This document shows positions 27,001 through 34,447 of a stretch of DNA of 34,841 bases, in pieces. Made by a program: the position numbers and the translations under genes. The stretch's first letter is position 1, and each line of letters opens with the position of its first letter. The DNA is from an uncultured Blastocatellia bacterium (lineage in GTDB: Bacteria; Acidobacteriota; Blastocatellia; Chloracidobacteriales; Chloracidobacteriaceae), in NCBI GenBank assembly GCA_937934745.1, contig CALGZC010000019.1, forward strand, positions 1-34,841. Reading direction: 5' to 3'. The notes below the pieces were generated by a model. It did no database searches. It saw only the letters and a program-made list of their open reading frames with translations, and had not been told where the DNA came from.

Positions 27001-27743
27001 GGCAGCCCCGTCGCCGTCGAGTGAAGGCGCCGTACCCGGTTGTCCTGCCACTCAACCAGGCCCTCCTCGGTCGCCACCCATAGCAACGGATGTCCGTCCT
27101 GTTCGGAAGCCAAGAGCGCACGGATGCGGTCGCTTGGCAGGCCGGCATTCGATGCTGTGAACGTCTGCCACCGTTCGCCATCGAAGCACGCCAATCCCCC
27201 ACCGAGGGTTCCGGCCCAGATGGTCGTTCGATTGTCCGATGTCGGTAGTTCAGCCAACGCTGTGACCGTATTGTGCGGAAACCCCTGCTGGCCGGCAGGG
27301 TAGTGCCGCGTGAAACGCCCCTGATGCCAAACAAAGAGACCGTCGGCGTGCGACCCAAACCACAGTTGACCGTCGCTCGCCGCCAACAGCGCCCGCACCC
27401 AATTTGAGTCCCCTTGGCCGGGTAAGCTGACCCGCCGCCACCGATAACCGTCATACTGTGCCGCCCCATCCTGCGTCCCGACCCACAGATAGCCGTCGGC
27501 ATCCGTCGTCATCACCATAATTGAGTTTTGTGGCAGACCATCGGCATCGGTGAACGTCCGCGAGCCAGGTAGAAGTGCCAGCGGCGGATGTGGCTTTGCT
27601 GTATCTGCCGGCCCGCCGGCGGACGCAACAGCCATCCGATCGCCCTGCGCCCACACCGGCACCAGCAGCATGAGCCAGCAAGTGGTCAGGGACAGACATT
27701 GCCGTACCATCGTCCCAAGTTGCCAACACCAGGGTCCGTTCAT
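24057..27743 (-). CDS. Two-component-type propeller/Y_Y_Y sensor fused to a Ser/Thr protein kinase
   Basis: The 1228-residue protein has a signal peptide, then a periplasmic region with about 14 propeller blades (repeated LWVGT-like strands, residues about 60-700). That fits two seven-bladed Reg_prop propellers. A Y_Y_Y immunoglobulin-like domain follows (about 715-805), one membrane helix (about 819-838) and a coiled coil (about 842-905). This is the sensor half of Bacteroides-type hybrid two-component systems. Instead of a histidine kinase it ends in a PknB-like Ser/Thr kinase (about 915-1190): GSGGFG loop near 922, VAVK lysine, HRDIKPDN near 1038, DFG near 1063, and APE. All catalytic residues are present. 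The start at 27743 lacks a good ribosome-binding site; the ATG at 27710, directly before the signal peptide MVRQCLSL, is an alternative. Confidence 0.95.
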   Translation of the reverse strand: MNGPWCWQLGTMVRQCLSLTTCWLMLLVPVWAQGDRMAVASAGGPADTAKPHPPLALLPGSRTFTDADGLPQNSIMVMTTDADGYLWVGTQDGAAQYDGYRWRRVSLPGQGDSNWVRALLAASDGQLWFGSHADGLFVWHQGRFTRHYPAGQQGFPHNTVTALAELPTSDNRTTIWAGTLGGGLACFDGERWQTFTASNAGLPSDRIRALLASEQDGHPLLWVATEEGLVEWQDNRVRRLHSTATGLPANDIRALVEVRAPNDAPTLWVGFANHGVATYRAGRWTLVRTNFNGTPQVRSLLATSTPQGTWTLWVGTNGGGLAAYHQGEWTLYDTDSKVIPNSEVSSLYETRHGNGPPLLWVGTNGGGLARLRLGGWSRVQLPPSVIFTLGIKALLEYTEPDGSRTFWIGTRNHGAACLRGGRWEVFEPRNSSLPSRFVSCLCYTTKASAGPAVWFGTATGGLARLQNGRWTVFNRDNSDLPDNGVWSMLETEDTAGRPQLLIGTEKGIAVWQDGRLRRFEDGAHLPNPYVTALLATDEPTGSKRLWFGTFGGGLVSLYRGRWMVYDRAGGALPSDVVRSLHLLEHDGERTLWVGTYGGVAVGSLDNDVPTWQVLHDRTDPALPNNVAYELRHDRQGRIYVFTNRGVARLTRNQADGWRRPLVETFTTEDGLPSNECNGGSALCDANGRLWIGTVAGLAVFDPEQEITAAAAVPPRLTRVLIRGQESHVGGALELTYDQNEITFEYELPGFFRCDETRYATQLLGYDPEPTHWTTDRQRTFASLPPGTYTFRLRARDYLGRVQEVLMSSFTIHPPWWTRWWALTLDALVFVGLGLGLMQWRVYWLHKRTLELEAKVLERTAALASANQKLTEQNEKLAGVIQDLARKNEALAEAQRRTDLVFSALAEALPGTILDGKYHLNVKIGSGGFGVVYEATQLALNRKVAVKVFRPSPGNDSPQALERFRREGVSACRVNHPNAVAVLDSGVSAEGIAYLVMELLCGYTVADELKQYGKLSPARCAEILIPVLDVLDAAHAQGVIHRDIKPDNIFLHQAKDGEVVKVVDFGVAKLLEEEDVAQRITISTTNVLVGTAAYLAPERINHLAYDGKSDMYAVGVMLYQMLTGKLPFTSTGGFVGIALQHLMHQPHPIHEVCPDIPYELSQLVAQALEKDPAQRPTPCTMAVVLSKYLSQPSLQEGRGFPKVAQRSAVDDDKPTLTMRLGESCPPSGE

Positions 27744-27946
27744 GGCTTTGCATCACGTAGGAGGGAGCCGGTTTAGGTGCGTCTATTGTCCGCGAAGGCA
27801 CGACACATTTTGGGGTTGACAGTTTGAAGTTTTAGCTTGCATTGTCGGTTTGGAACAGCGTTAAGACTCAAACGATCGACTCAGGTCGCAATGACTCAGG
27901 CCGACCACGACCTGACTTCAGCACGCAGGCTCTTACACGCAGGCTC
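27744..27946. other. Intergenic region upstream of the kinase operon
   Basis: This short region has no gene. It should hold the promoter of the three-gene kinase operon reading left, but no clear -35/-10 pair was found. Its right edge carries a 14-base tandem duplication (see separate entry). Confidence 0.4.
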
Positions 27947-27949
27947 TTA
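27922..27949. repeat. Tandem 14-base duplication across the gatC stop
   Basis: CACGCAGGCTCTTA occurs twice back to back (27922-27935 and 27936-27949). The second copy includes the gatC stop codon (complement of 27947-27949). It looks like a replication-slippage duplication. Confidence 0.9.
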
Positions 27950-28234
27950 GATGACGCGGGGTACTTTGAAATGCCCATATGCGGCTTCTGGGGCATTGGC
28001 TAAGGCAGCTTCTACACCGGGCGGAGTGTGGGGAACATCAGGGCGTAACGCTGTATCACCCACTGCCGTACAGTGGGCCATTGGGGGGACGTCTGTTGTG
28101 TCCAACTCATTCAGACGGTCAAAGTATTCGACAATCGCGCGCATCTGCGCTGCTAGCCGGGTTAATTCCCCCTGTGCCGGGCGCAGGTTGGCCAGTTGGG
28201 CGATCTTTTCAACATCGTGTATCGTCAGGGCCAT
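27947..28234 (-). CDS. gatC: Asp/Glu-tRNA amidotransferase subunit C
   Basis: GatC is the small stabilising subunit of GatCAB, which converts misacylated Glu-tRNA-Gln (and Asp-tRNA-Asn) to the correct amide form. The 95-residue length is typical, and the N-terminal pattern IHDVEKIAQLANL and the C-terminal LRPDVP segment fit the family. The ATG at 28234 has a clear ribosome-binding site (GAGGAGA); the frame is open further upstream, but those starts have none. gatA, which often follows, is absent. The stop codon lies in a 14-base tandem duplication. A probable 50-codon gene sits 10 bases upstream on the same strand. Confidence 0.93.
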   Translation of the reverse strand: MALTIHDVEKIAQLANLRPAQGELTRLAAQMRAIVEYFDRLNELDTTDVPPMAHCTAVGDTALRPDVPHTPPGVEAALANAPEAAYGHFKVPRVI

Positions 28235-28244
28235 CGCAGTCTCC

Positions 28245-28397
28245 TCAAGTCGTTGAACGAAGTGAAGCCTTAGCACCTGCATCCGCCGGATTCTCAATGG
28301 AGCGCGCCCGCGCAGACTGGCGGGAAGCCAGTTTCCGCTGGGTATTCGTACGGACGACAATGCCGCTTTTAGACAGGTTGAAGTTTATGTTATCCAT
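28245..28397 (-). CDS. Probable small protein upstream of gatC
   Basis: A 50-codon frame starts at an ATG (28397) directly after a near-perfect Shine-Dalgarno (GGAGAGGAAA) and ends 10 bases before the gatC start. It is basic and polar: it begins MDNINFNLSKSGIVVRTNTQ and continues with KLASRQSARARS. I do not recognise a family. The ribosome-binding site and operon-like spacing support translation; the lack of recognisable similarity argues for caution. It might be a leader or small regulatory protein. Confidence 0.5.
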   Translation of the reverse strand: MDNINFNLSKSGIVVRTNTQRKLASRQSARARSIENPADAGAKASLRSTT

Positions 28398-28682
28398 TTT
28401 CCTCTCCACAAGTTCGTCATCTGCACAAGCAGGAACAGCGGTGGGCGTGCAGTTTTGCTGAAGGCATTGTTGACGGACTTGTTGTGGCGAACCTTCGGTT
28501 GACGCACCTGGGCACAGGCAACTGTTCTGTCGTCCTTGCGCAGCAAAATCAGTTGACGGAATCGGCAAGTGAAACAGACCGGCCGGCCAAAGTTTTCGTC
28601 GGCTCTACCGAAACCGGCGATGCTTCTCTGACAACAGGGCTGTTCCCCAACGAGGGAGGGAACAACTTAGCGTAGGCATGCC

Positions 28683-29714
28683 ATGAGCCAAACAACCTTC
28701 AACATTGCCGTCATCGGGTGTGGTCACTGGGGACCAAATCACATCCGCACCTTTGCTTCCTTTCCTGAAGCAAAGGTTGTGGCGGCTGCGGACGTCAGTC
28801 GCCCCAATCTGGAGCGGGTCGGTAAGGCGTATCCGGGCCTGATGCTGTTTGATGACCACCGGCGTTTGCTCGCCGAAGCCGATACCCACGCCGTGGTTGT
28901 TTCGTCTCCGACGAGTACGCACTACACCATTGTTCGTGATGCGCTGCTGGTCGATAAACATGTTCTGGTTGAAAAGCCTTTGTGCCGGACTTCAGCAGAA
29001 GGTGAAGAACTCGTGGCGTTGGCTGCCGAGCGGGGACGGCTGTTGATGGTCGGTCAGGTGTTTCTCTTCAATCGCGGGATTCTCAAGCTCAAGGAATACC
29101 TGCAATTCGGTGATCTGGGGCGCATTTACACAATAGTCTCGACCCGGACAAACCTCGGTCCGATTCGCAAGGATGTCAATGCGGTCTATGATCTGGCATC
29201 GCACGACATTGCAATTTTCGACTTCTTGACCGGGGATACGCCGCTTGAGGTCTCCGCGTCAGGTGCAGCATATCTCCAGCCCGGCATTGAGGACTTGGCA
29301 TTCATTACGCTGCGATATCCGAACGACCTGCTGGCACATGTCCATGTGTCGTGGCTCAATCCGCGCAAAGTGCGTGAAATCACCATTGTGGGCGATAAAA
29401 AGATGCTGGTTTGGGATGATCTTGCGACGGTTGGCCCGATCTGTATCTACGATAAAGGCGTTGTTCGCGAGCCGTACTACGAAGACTACGGGCAGTTCCA
29501 ACTGCTCGCCCGCGAGGGCGATATTTCGATTCCGCGCGTTCCATTGGAAGAGCCACTCAAGGCCCAGGCGCGCTATTTTCTTGAAAGTTTACGCCGGGGG
29601 AAGCTAACGGTTTCAGACGGCAAAAGTGGGCTGGCCGTCGTGCGAACACTGGAAGCCATTCAGTCTTCCCTAGCCCAGCGAGGTGCGCCGGTGACAATCG
29701 GCGCGGCTGCCTAG
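28683..29714 (+). CDS. Gfo/Idh/MocA-family NAD(P)-dependent oxidoreductase
   Basis: The 343-residue enzyme has an N-terminal Rossmann fold (IAVIGCGHWGPNHIR) and the family signature lysine in VEKPLC. The C-terminal alpha/beta substrate domain contains DLASHDIAIFDFL, where the histidine fits the catalytic position. The closest described relatives by pattern are dehydrogenases acting on nucleotide sugars such as UDP-GlcNAc(A), used in polysaccharide synthesis; the substrate is not fixed by sequence. The ATG at 28683 has only a weak ribosome-binding site. It is a single gene divergent from gatC and convergent with the exporter operon, so the neighbourhood gives no pathway clue. rfbB at 213 is the only other sugar gene in the window. 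Confidence 0.88.
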   Translation: MSQTTFNIAVIGCGHWGPNHIRTFASFPEAKVVAAADVSRPNLERVGKAYPGLMLFDDHRRLLAEADTHAVVVSSPTSTHYTIVRDALLVDKHVLVEKPLCRTSAEGEELVALAAERGRLLMVGQVFLFNRGILKLKEYLQFGDLGRIYTIVSTRTNLGPIRKDVNAVYDLASHDIAIFDFLTGDTPLEVSASGAAYLQPGIEDLAFITLRYPNDLLAHVHVSWLNPRKVREITIVGDKKMLVWDDLATVGPICIYDKGVVREPYYEDYGQFQLLAREGDISIPRVPLEEPLKAQARYFLESLRRGKLTVSDGKSGLAVVRTLEAIQSSLAQRGAPVTIGAAA

Positions 29715-29755
29715 GGCTGCGATCTTGGTCTGCGTTTTCCGTGCGCAGGAGAAGC

Positions 29756-30889
29756 CTACTGCGCACGAGCCAGACTGTGAGAGCCAGATGCAGCGTCCTC
29801 GGTATCAATGAAAACGTCCATCTGCTGCCCAACATACACCGGGAAGGCCGGCGGCTTGAAGCGGTAAATAACCTGCAAGACGCGCACATCCACCCGTTCG
29901 GCATTGTCCCCGGTGAGGCTGCGTTTTGGGAGGATATACGGATCAATCCGTACAAACTCCAGGTCCACAACTTTTGTGGCATCCCCCTTCAGACTGGCCT
30001 TCGCTTTGAGGTTGGGGCGGATGCGCGGCGCGTTGATTTCATCCACGTCCACGCGCAGTTGCAGGTAGTCGGTATCCCCCAACAGTACAGGCGGGGTGGT
30101 CGGGTTCATCGGGAGCGTCTCACCGACTCGGACGTTGACCTGTAAGACCCTGCCATCCTGGGGTGCCGTCACGGTCAGTCGTGACAGCGTCACGGCAAGT
30201 TCCGCACGCTGGGCGCGCAGGACGGCCACCTGCGCCTTGGCTTCCTGCAAGCGGGCTTCGGCGCTTCGCACCTGTGCCTCTGCTTGGGTTACGTGCGCTT
30301 GGGCTTGAGCGACCTGGGCCCGTGCCTGTTCAACGCGCGCCTGAGCAGCGTCACGTGCTGCACGGCTGGAAATCAAGACCCGTTCGGCAAGGTCACCGGC
30401 CGCGAAAAGCTTTTCATGACGCGCCACAATCTGCTCGGCGTCGATCAGTTGGGCTTCCAACGCGGCGACATTCGCGTAGGCGCTCTTGAGATTTGCCTTT
30501 GCCGCCTGAACAGCTTCCTGCCCATTTGTGATGTCGGCTAGAACCGTCGCAACGGCTGCCTCGGCGCGAACAATATTGGCCTCGGCGCTGGCCAGACGGG
30601 CTCGCTGCTCACGGTCATCAATTTGGTACAATCGGTCGCCGGCCTTGACGACATCGTTTTCCCGGACGAAGACGGCCGTTACAAGGCCTGGAATCGGGGG
30701 GGCAACATTGATGTTGCGTGTCGCCGCTTCCACAATGCCCGCCCCGGCAATCCGGCGGTCAAATTGACTCTCAGCCGGCGGGGATACCGGTGCCGCCGCC
30801 ATCGGCTGCCGCGCCGTGACGACCACCCACCAAATCGCAAAGCTCAGCCCTAAGATCGGTAAAACGATGGATAAGACCTTCTGGACCAT
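29756..30889 (-). CDS. HlyD/DevB-like membrane fusion protein
   Basis: The periplasmic adaptor subunit of an ABC exporter, linking the inner-membrane permease to an outer-membrane channel. The 377-residue protein has one N-terminal membrane anchor (about 5-26) and a split lipoyl/barrel region (INVAPPIPGLVTAVFVREND and later LTVTAPQDGRVLQVNVRVGE). Between them lies a long Ala/Gln/Glu-rich coiled-coil hairpin (about 90-240). It is the last gene of the permease-ATPase-adaptor operon and follows the ATPase by 24 bases. The order differs from cyanobacterial devBCA (adaptor first), but the components match that type. No TolC-like gene is intact in the window. Confidence 0.9.
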   Translation of the reverse strand: MVQKVLSIVLPILGLSFAIWWVVVTARQPMAAAPVSPPAESQFDRRIAGAGIVEAATRNINVAPPIPGLVTAVFVRENDVVKAGDRLYQIDDREQRARLASAEANIVRAEAAVATVLADITNGQEAVQAAKANLKSAYANVAALEAQLIDAEQIVARHEKLFAAGDLAERVLISSRAARDAAQARVEQARAQVAQAQAHVTQAEAQVRSAEARLQEAKAQVAVLRAQRAELAVTLSRLTVTAPQDGRVLQVNVRVGETLPMNPTTPPVLLGDTDYLQLRVDVDEINAPRIRPNLKAKASLKGDATKVVDLEFVRIDPYILPKRSLTGDNAERVDVRVLQVIYRFKPPAFPVYVGQQMDVFIDTEDAASGSHSLARAQ

Positions 30890-30913
30890 AACCGAGTCCC
30901 CATGTGCACTTGG

Positions 30914-31666
30914 TTACCTCATCCGGTTCGGGTTGTCGTGAACATCCACAATGCGTCCATCAAGCATTTCTGCAATCCGGTCTCCGTACGGGAAGATACG
31001 ATTGTCGTGCGTGACGATGACAATGGCTCGCTCAGGACTGAGTGCTACCTCGCGAAACATCTCCATCACGAGCTGTCCGGTCGCACTGTCGAGTGCGGCC
31101 GTTGGCTCATCGCACACCACGAGACGTGGTTCGGCAACCAGCGCCCGCGCAATGGCGACCCGCTGCTGCTGCCCACCAGAAAGCTGGGTTGGGAAATGCT
31201 CCAACCGCTCGCCGAGGCCAACGAGCGTCAGGTAGTGACGCGCCTGCTCAAGGGCGGCCTGATAGGGCTTCCCGGCAATAATGAGCGGTACGGCAACGTT
31301 TTCCGTCGCCGTCAATGTCGGAATCAAGTTGAACTGCTGAAAAATGAAGCCGATGTTCTCTTGCCGAAAGCGCGTTTTTCTCGACTGCGAAAGTTGATCC
31401 ACGCGGATGCCGAAGACATCCACCACACCCTGATCGACGTCAAGGATCCCGGCCATTACCGACAGCAGCGTGGTTTTTCCACACCCCGACGGCCCGACCA
31501 ACAGCAATAACTCGCCACGCCGAACCTCAAGATTGATGTCCTTGAGCACTGGCAGGTAGGTATTGCCAGACCCAAAGCTTTTGTTGACCTGCCGGAGCGA
31601 AACGGCTACTGCGCTTGGCGCAGCCACGGCCGGAGCGGACGCCACCGCCACGGAAGACTGGTTCAT
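30914..31666 (-). CDS. ABC transporter ATP-binding protein (DevA/LolD/MacB type)
   Basis: The 250-residue cytosolic ATPase powers the exporter. Walker A is GPSGCGKTT (58-66), the Q loop is in FIFQQFNL, the signature is LSGGQQQR (162-169), Walker B is RLVVCDEPTAALD with catalytic E187, and the H-loop histidine is in VIVTHDNR. This is the pattern of the MacB/LolD/DevA group. The start at 31666 overlaps the region just after the permease stop (31669), indicating coupled translation; a GGGGG precedes it. The first ~22 residues are an Ala/Val/Ser-rich extension before the conserved fold. Confidence 0.95.
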   Translation of the reverse strand: MNQSSVAVASAPAVAAPSAVAVSLRQVNKSFGSGNTYLPVLKDINLEVRRGELLLLVGPSGCGKTTLLSVMAGILDVDQGVVDVFGIRVDQLSQSRKTRFRQENIGFIFQQFNLIPTLTATENVAVPLIIAGKPYQAALEQARHYLTLVGLGERLEHFPTQLSGGQQQRVAIARALVAEPRLVVCDEPTAALDSATGQLVMEMFREVALSPERAIVIVTHDNRIFPYGDRIAEMLDGRIVDVHDNPNRMR

Positions 31667-31668
31667 CA

Positions 31669-32796
31669 CTACCCCCGAAAGACAACCGCCGGCTCCAGGC
31701 GCAAGACACGCTGAATGCTCAGCAGGCTGGATAACACGCAAATAAGCATCGTGGCGATGAAGCTGATGACCAGGAGCTGGTAGGGTGTATAAAAAGCCAG
31801 CTTGCCCTTCCCCTGTCCGCCCAGGTAGCCGAGCAACGAACCACCACCGACCCCAATGCCGTAACCAATCAGCCCGACAATCACGCTCTGCAGCACGATC
31901 ATGCCCACCAGCGTCCAGCTCCCGGCTCCCATGGCTTTGAGTGCACCGAAGTACTTTTCGTTTTGCAGCGCAAAGGCATAGAACGTTTGGCCGATAACAG
32001 CCATGCCGACCAAAAAGACCAATGCGACCGAAATGCCAATGTTGACCGGGATGCCCGTGTTGCGCATGTAGTAATTCATCGTCAACCAGCGCATGCCATC
32101 CTCGTCATACGCGGCCAAACCGGTTGCCTGCCGGATATTGGCAATGACTTGTTCGCTCGTGTAGCCCTCTTGCGGCGCGGCGAGAATGTAGTTCATCAGT
32201 TTTCGCTCACGTGGAACATATTGCACCGCCCGCTCAAATGTCGTGTACAGGTAAGGGTTGGACAGAAAGTCGCGCGGCACATCGGCAATGCCGACGACCC
32301 GCGCGCGGCGATCATTGATTTCAAACGTGTCGCCAACTTTGGGATTACCGAGGCGCTCCATTTCGGCCCGCCCAACAATGACGGCATCGGGGGTGTTCAG
32401 GTCCTCAATCCGGCCTGCAAGGAGGCGTGGCGGGCGGCCCACCAAGGTCGCGCCATCAAGTCCCACCAACCGTACCGCCTGAAACCTTCCATCCGCCAGC
32501 CGAACCTGCACTTGCCGAATAAATAACGGCACAGCCCACTTGACACCTTCGACGCTTCGCACCCGCAGTAAATCGGTGTCGAGCAAACCGCGAAACTCAT
32601 CCACAACCTGTAGATTGCGATCGACAACCCAGATCGGTGCACCGATGGCTTCAACCGGTTTGGCAGTGCGCCCGATGAGACCGCAGAACACCGACCCCTG
32701 CTGAATGAACAGAAACACCACGACCGACACACCGCCGACCAGCGTCAAATACTTGGCTCGGTCGCCCATGAGCATCTTGAGGCCAATGCGCCACAT
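31669..32796 (-). CDS. FtsX/DevC-like ABC transporter permease
   Basis: The 375-residue membrane subunit has the MacB/FtsX topology: one N-terminal helix (about 18-35), a large periplasmic domain (about 40-250) and three C-terminal helices ending with LSIQRVLRLEPAVVFRG. Such permeases work with an adaptor and ATPase to move substrates from the periplasm or membrane out of the cell (lipids, peptides, macrolides). The cyanobacterial DevC relatives export glycolipids; the substrate here is unknown. The ATG at 32796 (MWRIGLKML) is preferred over the upstream in-frame start because it begins at the conserved N-terminus. It is the first gene of the operon; a dense cluster of palindromes lies just upstream. 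Confidence 0.9.
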   Translation of the reverse strand: MWRIGLKMLMGDRAKYLTLVGGVSVVVFLFIQQGSVFCGLIGRTAKPVEAIGAPIWVVDRNLQVVDEFRGLLDTDLLRVRSVEGVKWAVPLFIRQVQVRLADGRFQAVRLVGLDGATLVGRPPRLLAGRIEDLNTPDAVIVGRAEMERLGNPKVGDTFEINDRRARVVGIADVPRDFLSNPYLYTTFERAVQYVPRERKLMNYILAAPQEGYTSEQVIANIRQATGLAAYDEDGMRWLTMNYYMRNTGIPVNIGISVALVFLVGMAVIGQTFYAFALQNEKYFGALKAMGAGSWTLVGMIVLQSVIVGLIGYGIGVGGGSLLGYLGGQGKGKLAFYTPYQLLVISFIATMLICVLSSLLSIQRVLRLEPAVVFRG

Positions 32797-32827
32797 TGTT
32801 GTTTCTTGCGTGCGGAAAGATACACAA

Positions 32828-32864
32828 TTCAAACAAACGTTTGAAGCAATTGCTTGCACGCAAG
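32828..32864. promoter_or_regulatory. Cluster of palindromes upstream of the exporter operon
   Basis: Three overlapping inverted repeats lie 32-68 bases before the permease start. TTCAAA (32828-32833) / TTTGAA (32840-32845) encloses the perfect palindrome CAAACGTTTG (32834-32843). The perfect 12-base palindrome AAGCAATTGCTT is at 32844-32855. CTTGC (32853-32857) / GCAAG (32860-32864) follows. On the minus strand TTGCTT is followed after 17 bases by TGTGTA, a weak promoter candidate running through the palindromes. This looks like an operator for a dimeric repressor (for example TetR- or MarR-type), but no regulator gene is nearby. Confidence 0.5.
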
Positions 32865-33029
32865 GTAGGTGGCCGTTTGCGCCTTCGTCAAGCCGAACCC
32901 GCCGACGTACTTTTTTTGACCCAGTTTGACCCGGCAGTGCCGTTATGCGTCCTTGTCAGACGCGAACAACACGCGCTCTGCATCTCCAGGGACCTCTGCA
33001 CCCGGCTGCGAAGCTCTGGACAGTTCACG

Positions 33030-33890
33030 GCGGCCAGGGCAGACCGTCCGTCGCTGGCTTCTCGGCGTCGTCCTCACCAGTGCGCTGACCAACACGGCTT
33101 GTCAGGACGCTGTCACCAAAACGGCCAATACCGCTGCCCTCACTGCCGCACGACGGCGAGTGACAACGACCAGGGTGACTCAGCAAACAGTTGAACAAAC
33201 GGTGATAGCCCTAGGCATGCCGGTGGCATACGAGCCGGTCACGTGCGCGTGAAAGTCTCCGGTCGGCTGCAATTGATTGCTGTGGATTTGGGCACGGCGA
33301 TCAAGGCGGGGCAAACGGCCGCCCAAATTGAGCCTGACGACTACCGCCTTTGCCTGTACCAGGCGGAAGCCGCTTTGTCGCAGACGCGTACGCGCCTCGG
33401 ACTCTCGGCCAGAGGCAGCGACGATCAGGTCAACCCGGAACAAACTGCTACGGTGCGGCAAGGCGGAGCGGTCCCGGAACAGGCCCGGCTCGCCGCGCCC
33501 GCAACCCGGCTCTGCTCGACCAAAGCATCATTTCTGCTCGCCATTCGACCTGACGGACGCAGCATACAAGGACGCTGTACACAAGGTTTCACTAAGCTGC
33601 TACCAGGATGCGCTTGCGGAAACCAACAGCCGAACTGACCTGCCGGCGCAGCGGCGCTCCGAACCGGTCATCGCCTGTCAGCAACCGGCCCGACCGAAGT
33701 GAGCACTCTCTTCAGCGGCGTGGCTCAGAAAAGCATCGGCAATGTCGGTGAATTCCTGTCTCCCAGCTCGCCGGTGGACACCATCCTCAAGCTCACTCTC
33801 CTTTGCCTGCGGCTTGAAGTGCCGGAGCGCGAGACCTGCCAGATTCGCGTCAAGCGGAACGTCCGTGTCACGGTTGAAAGCGGTCATTGA
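33030..33890 (+). pseudogene. RND-efflux membrane fusion protein, decayed
   Basis: Fragments of one periplasmic adaptor of an RND efflux pump appear in order but in changing frames. An N-terminal anchor or lipoprotein signal (RRWLLGVVLTSALTNTAC) with RVTQQTVEQTVIALG runs to ~33240. A lipoyl part (VKVSGRLQLIAVDLGTAIK, IEPDDYRL, then SARGSDDQVNPEQTATVRQ) is in a second frame from 33243. LLDQSIISAR is in a third frame near 33520, and FDLTDAAYKDA in the first frame again. From ~33700 a barrel part appears in the second frame (GEFLSPSSPVDTILKL, LRLEVPERETCQIRVKRNV), ending at 33890. At least four frame changes make a functional product impossible. The original gene read towards the RND pump remnant that follows. 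Confidence 0.75.
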
Positions 33891-33939
33891 TGCCGGCGAT
33901 TGCGGGGTGTTTGCTGTAGGTGTTTGCTGTATTAGTTTG

Positions 33940-34208
33940 GCCTGACGGCGGCGGTCGTGGTGTCACTGCCGGTGTCCTTCACGCCGACGCCGAGGTTGAG
34001 CGCGCGCCTGCTCACGCGCGACGTTCACGGCGTGTCTTACACCGCCTCGCGGGGCGGCTTTTGCGGCGCGATTGACCGGGCATACGCCCGGTTGCTGAGC
34101 CGGTCGCTGCGGGACTACATCGTTGTCTTGGCACCGGCGCTGCCTGTCATGGCGGTGAACGAGGACGACAACGTGCAAAGCCGCCTGGACGGCGAGCACA
34201 ACGACTAA
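33940..34208 (+). pseudogene. RND (AcrB-type) efflux transporter, remnant
   Basis: A fragment of about 85 codons resembles the middle of an AcrB/HAE1-type pump. VVVSLPVSFTPTPRLSARLL corresponds to the conserved membrane segment normally reading V.LTLTP.L.ARLL, and AIDRAYARLLSRSLRDYIVV to the following amphipathic helix and membrane segment. The ~1000-residue family is otherwise missing, so large deletions occurred on both sides. Its position right after the adaptor remnant suggests a former mfp-rnd operon. The assignment rests on these two motifs. Confidence 0.6.
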
Positions 34209-34307
34209 GGAAGCCCCTTGCGGCTTCCGTGACGTCCGCCAAAGGCAGGCTCGTTCGATTGAGCAACTTCGTGACGATTACCGAGGAAAAACAACCCTTC
34301 GCGAAGC
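34209..34307. other. Short spacer with hairpins next to the IS end
   Basis: Contains the hairpin GGAAGCC CCTTGC GGCTTCC (34209-34228) and the palindrome CTTCGCGAAG (34297-34306), immediately before the element boundary at 34308. No gene is seen. The hairpin could be a terminator remnant or a recombination site. Confidence 0.4.
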
Positions 34308-34447
34308 GACCCGGTGCGCGCTGAGCCGCCGCCGTTCAGGGCAGGCAAGGCGAGCGCGGACCAGGATTTATGGAGTCGAGCCGTCCTATGGGGTTTGGCT
34401 GCGCCGAAACTCCCCCTGCGGCTCGTTTTCAGTGTGGCGTCTGCTGT
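34308..34447 (-). mobile_element. Right end of an IS200/IS605-family element (copy 2)
   Basis: Exact reverse complement of positions 1-140. It includes the transposase stop codon (complement of 34429-34431) and the ~120 non-coding bases that follow on the minus strand. Confidence 0.8.
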
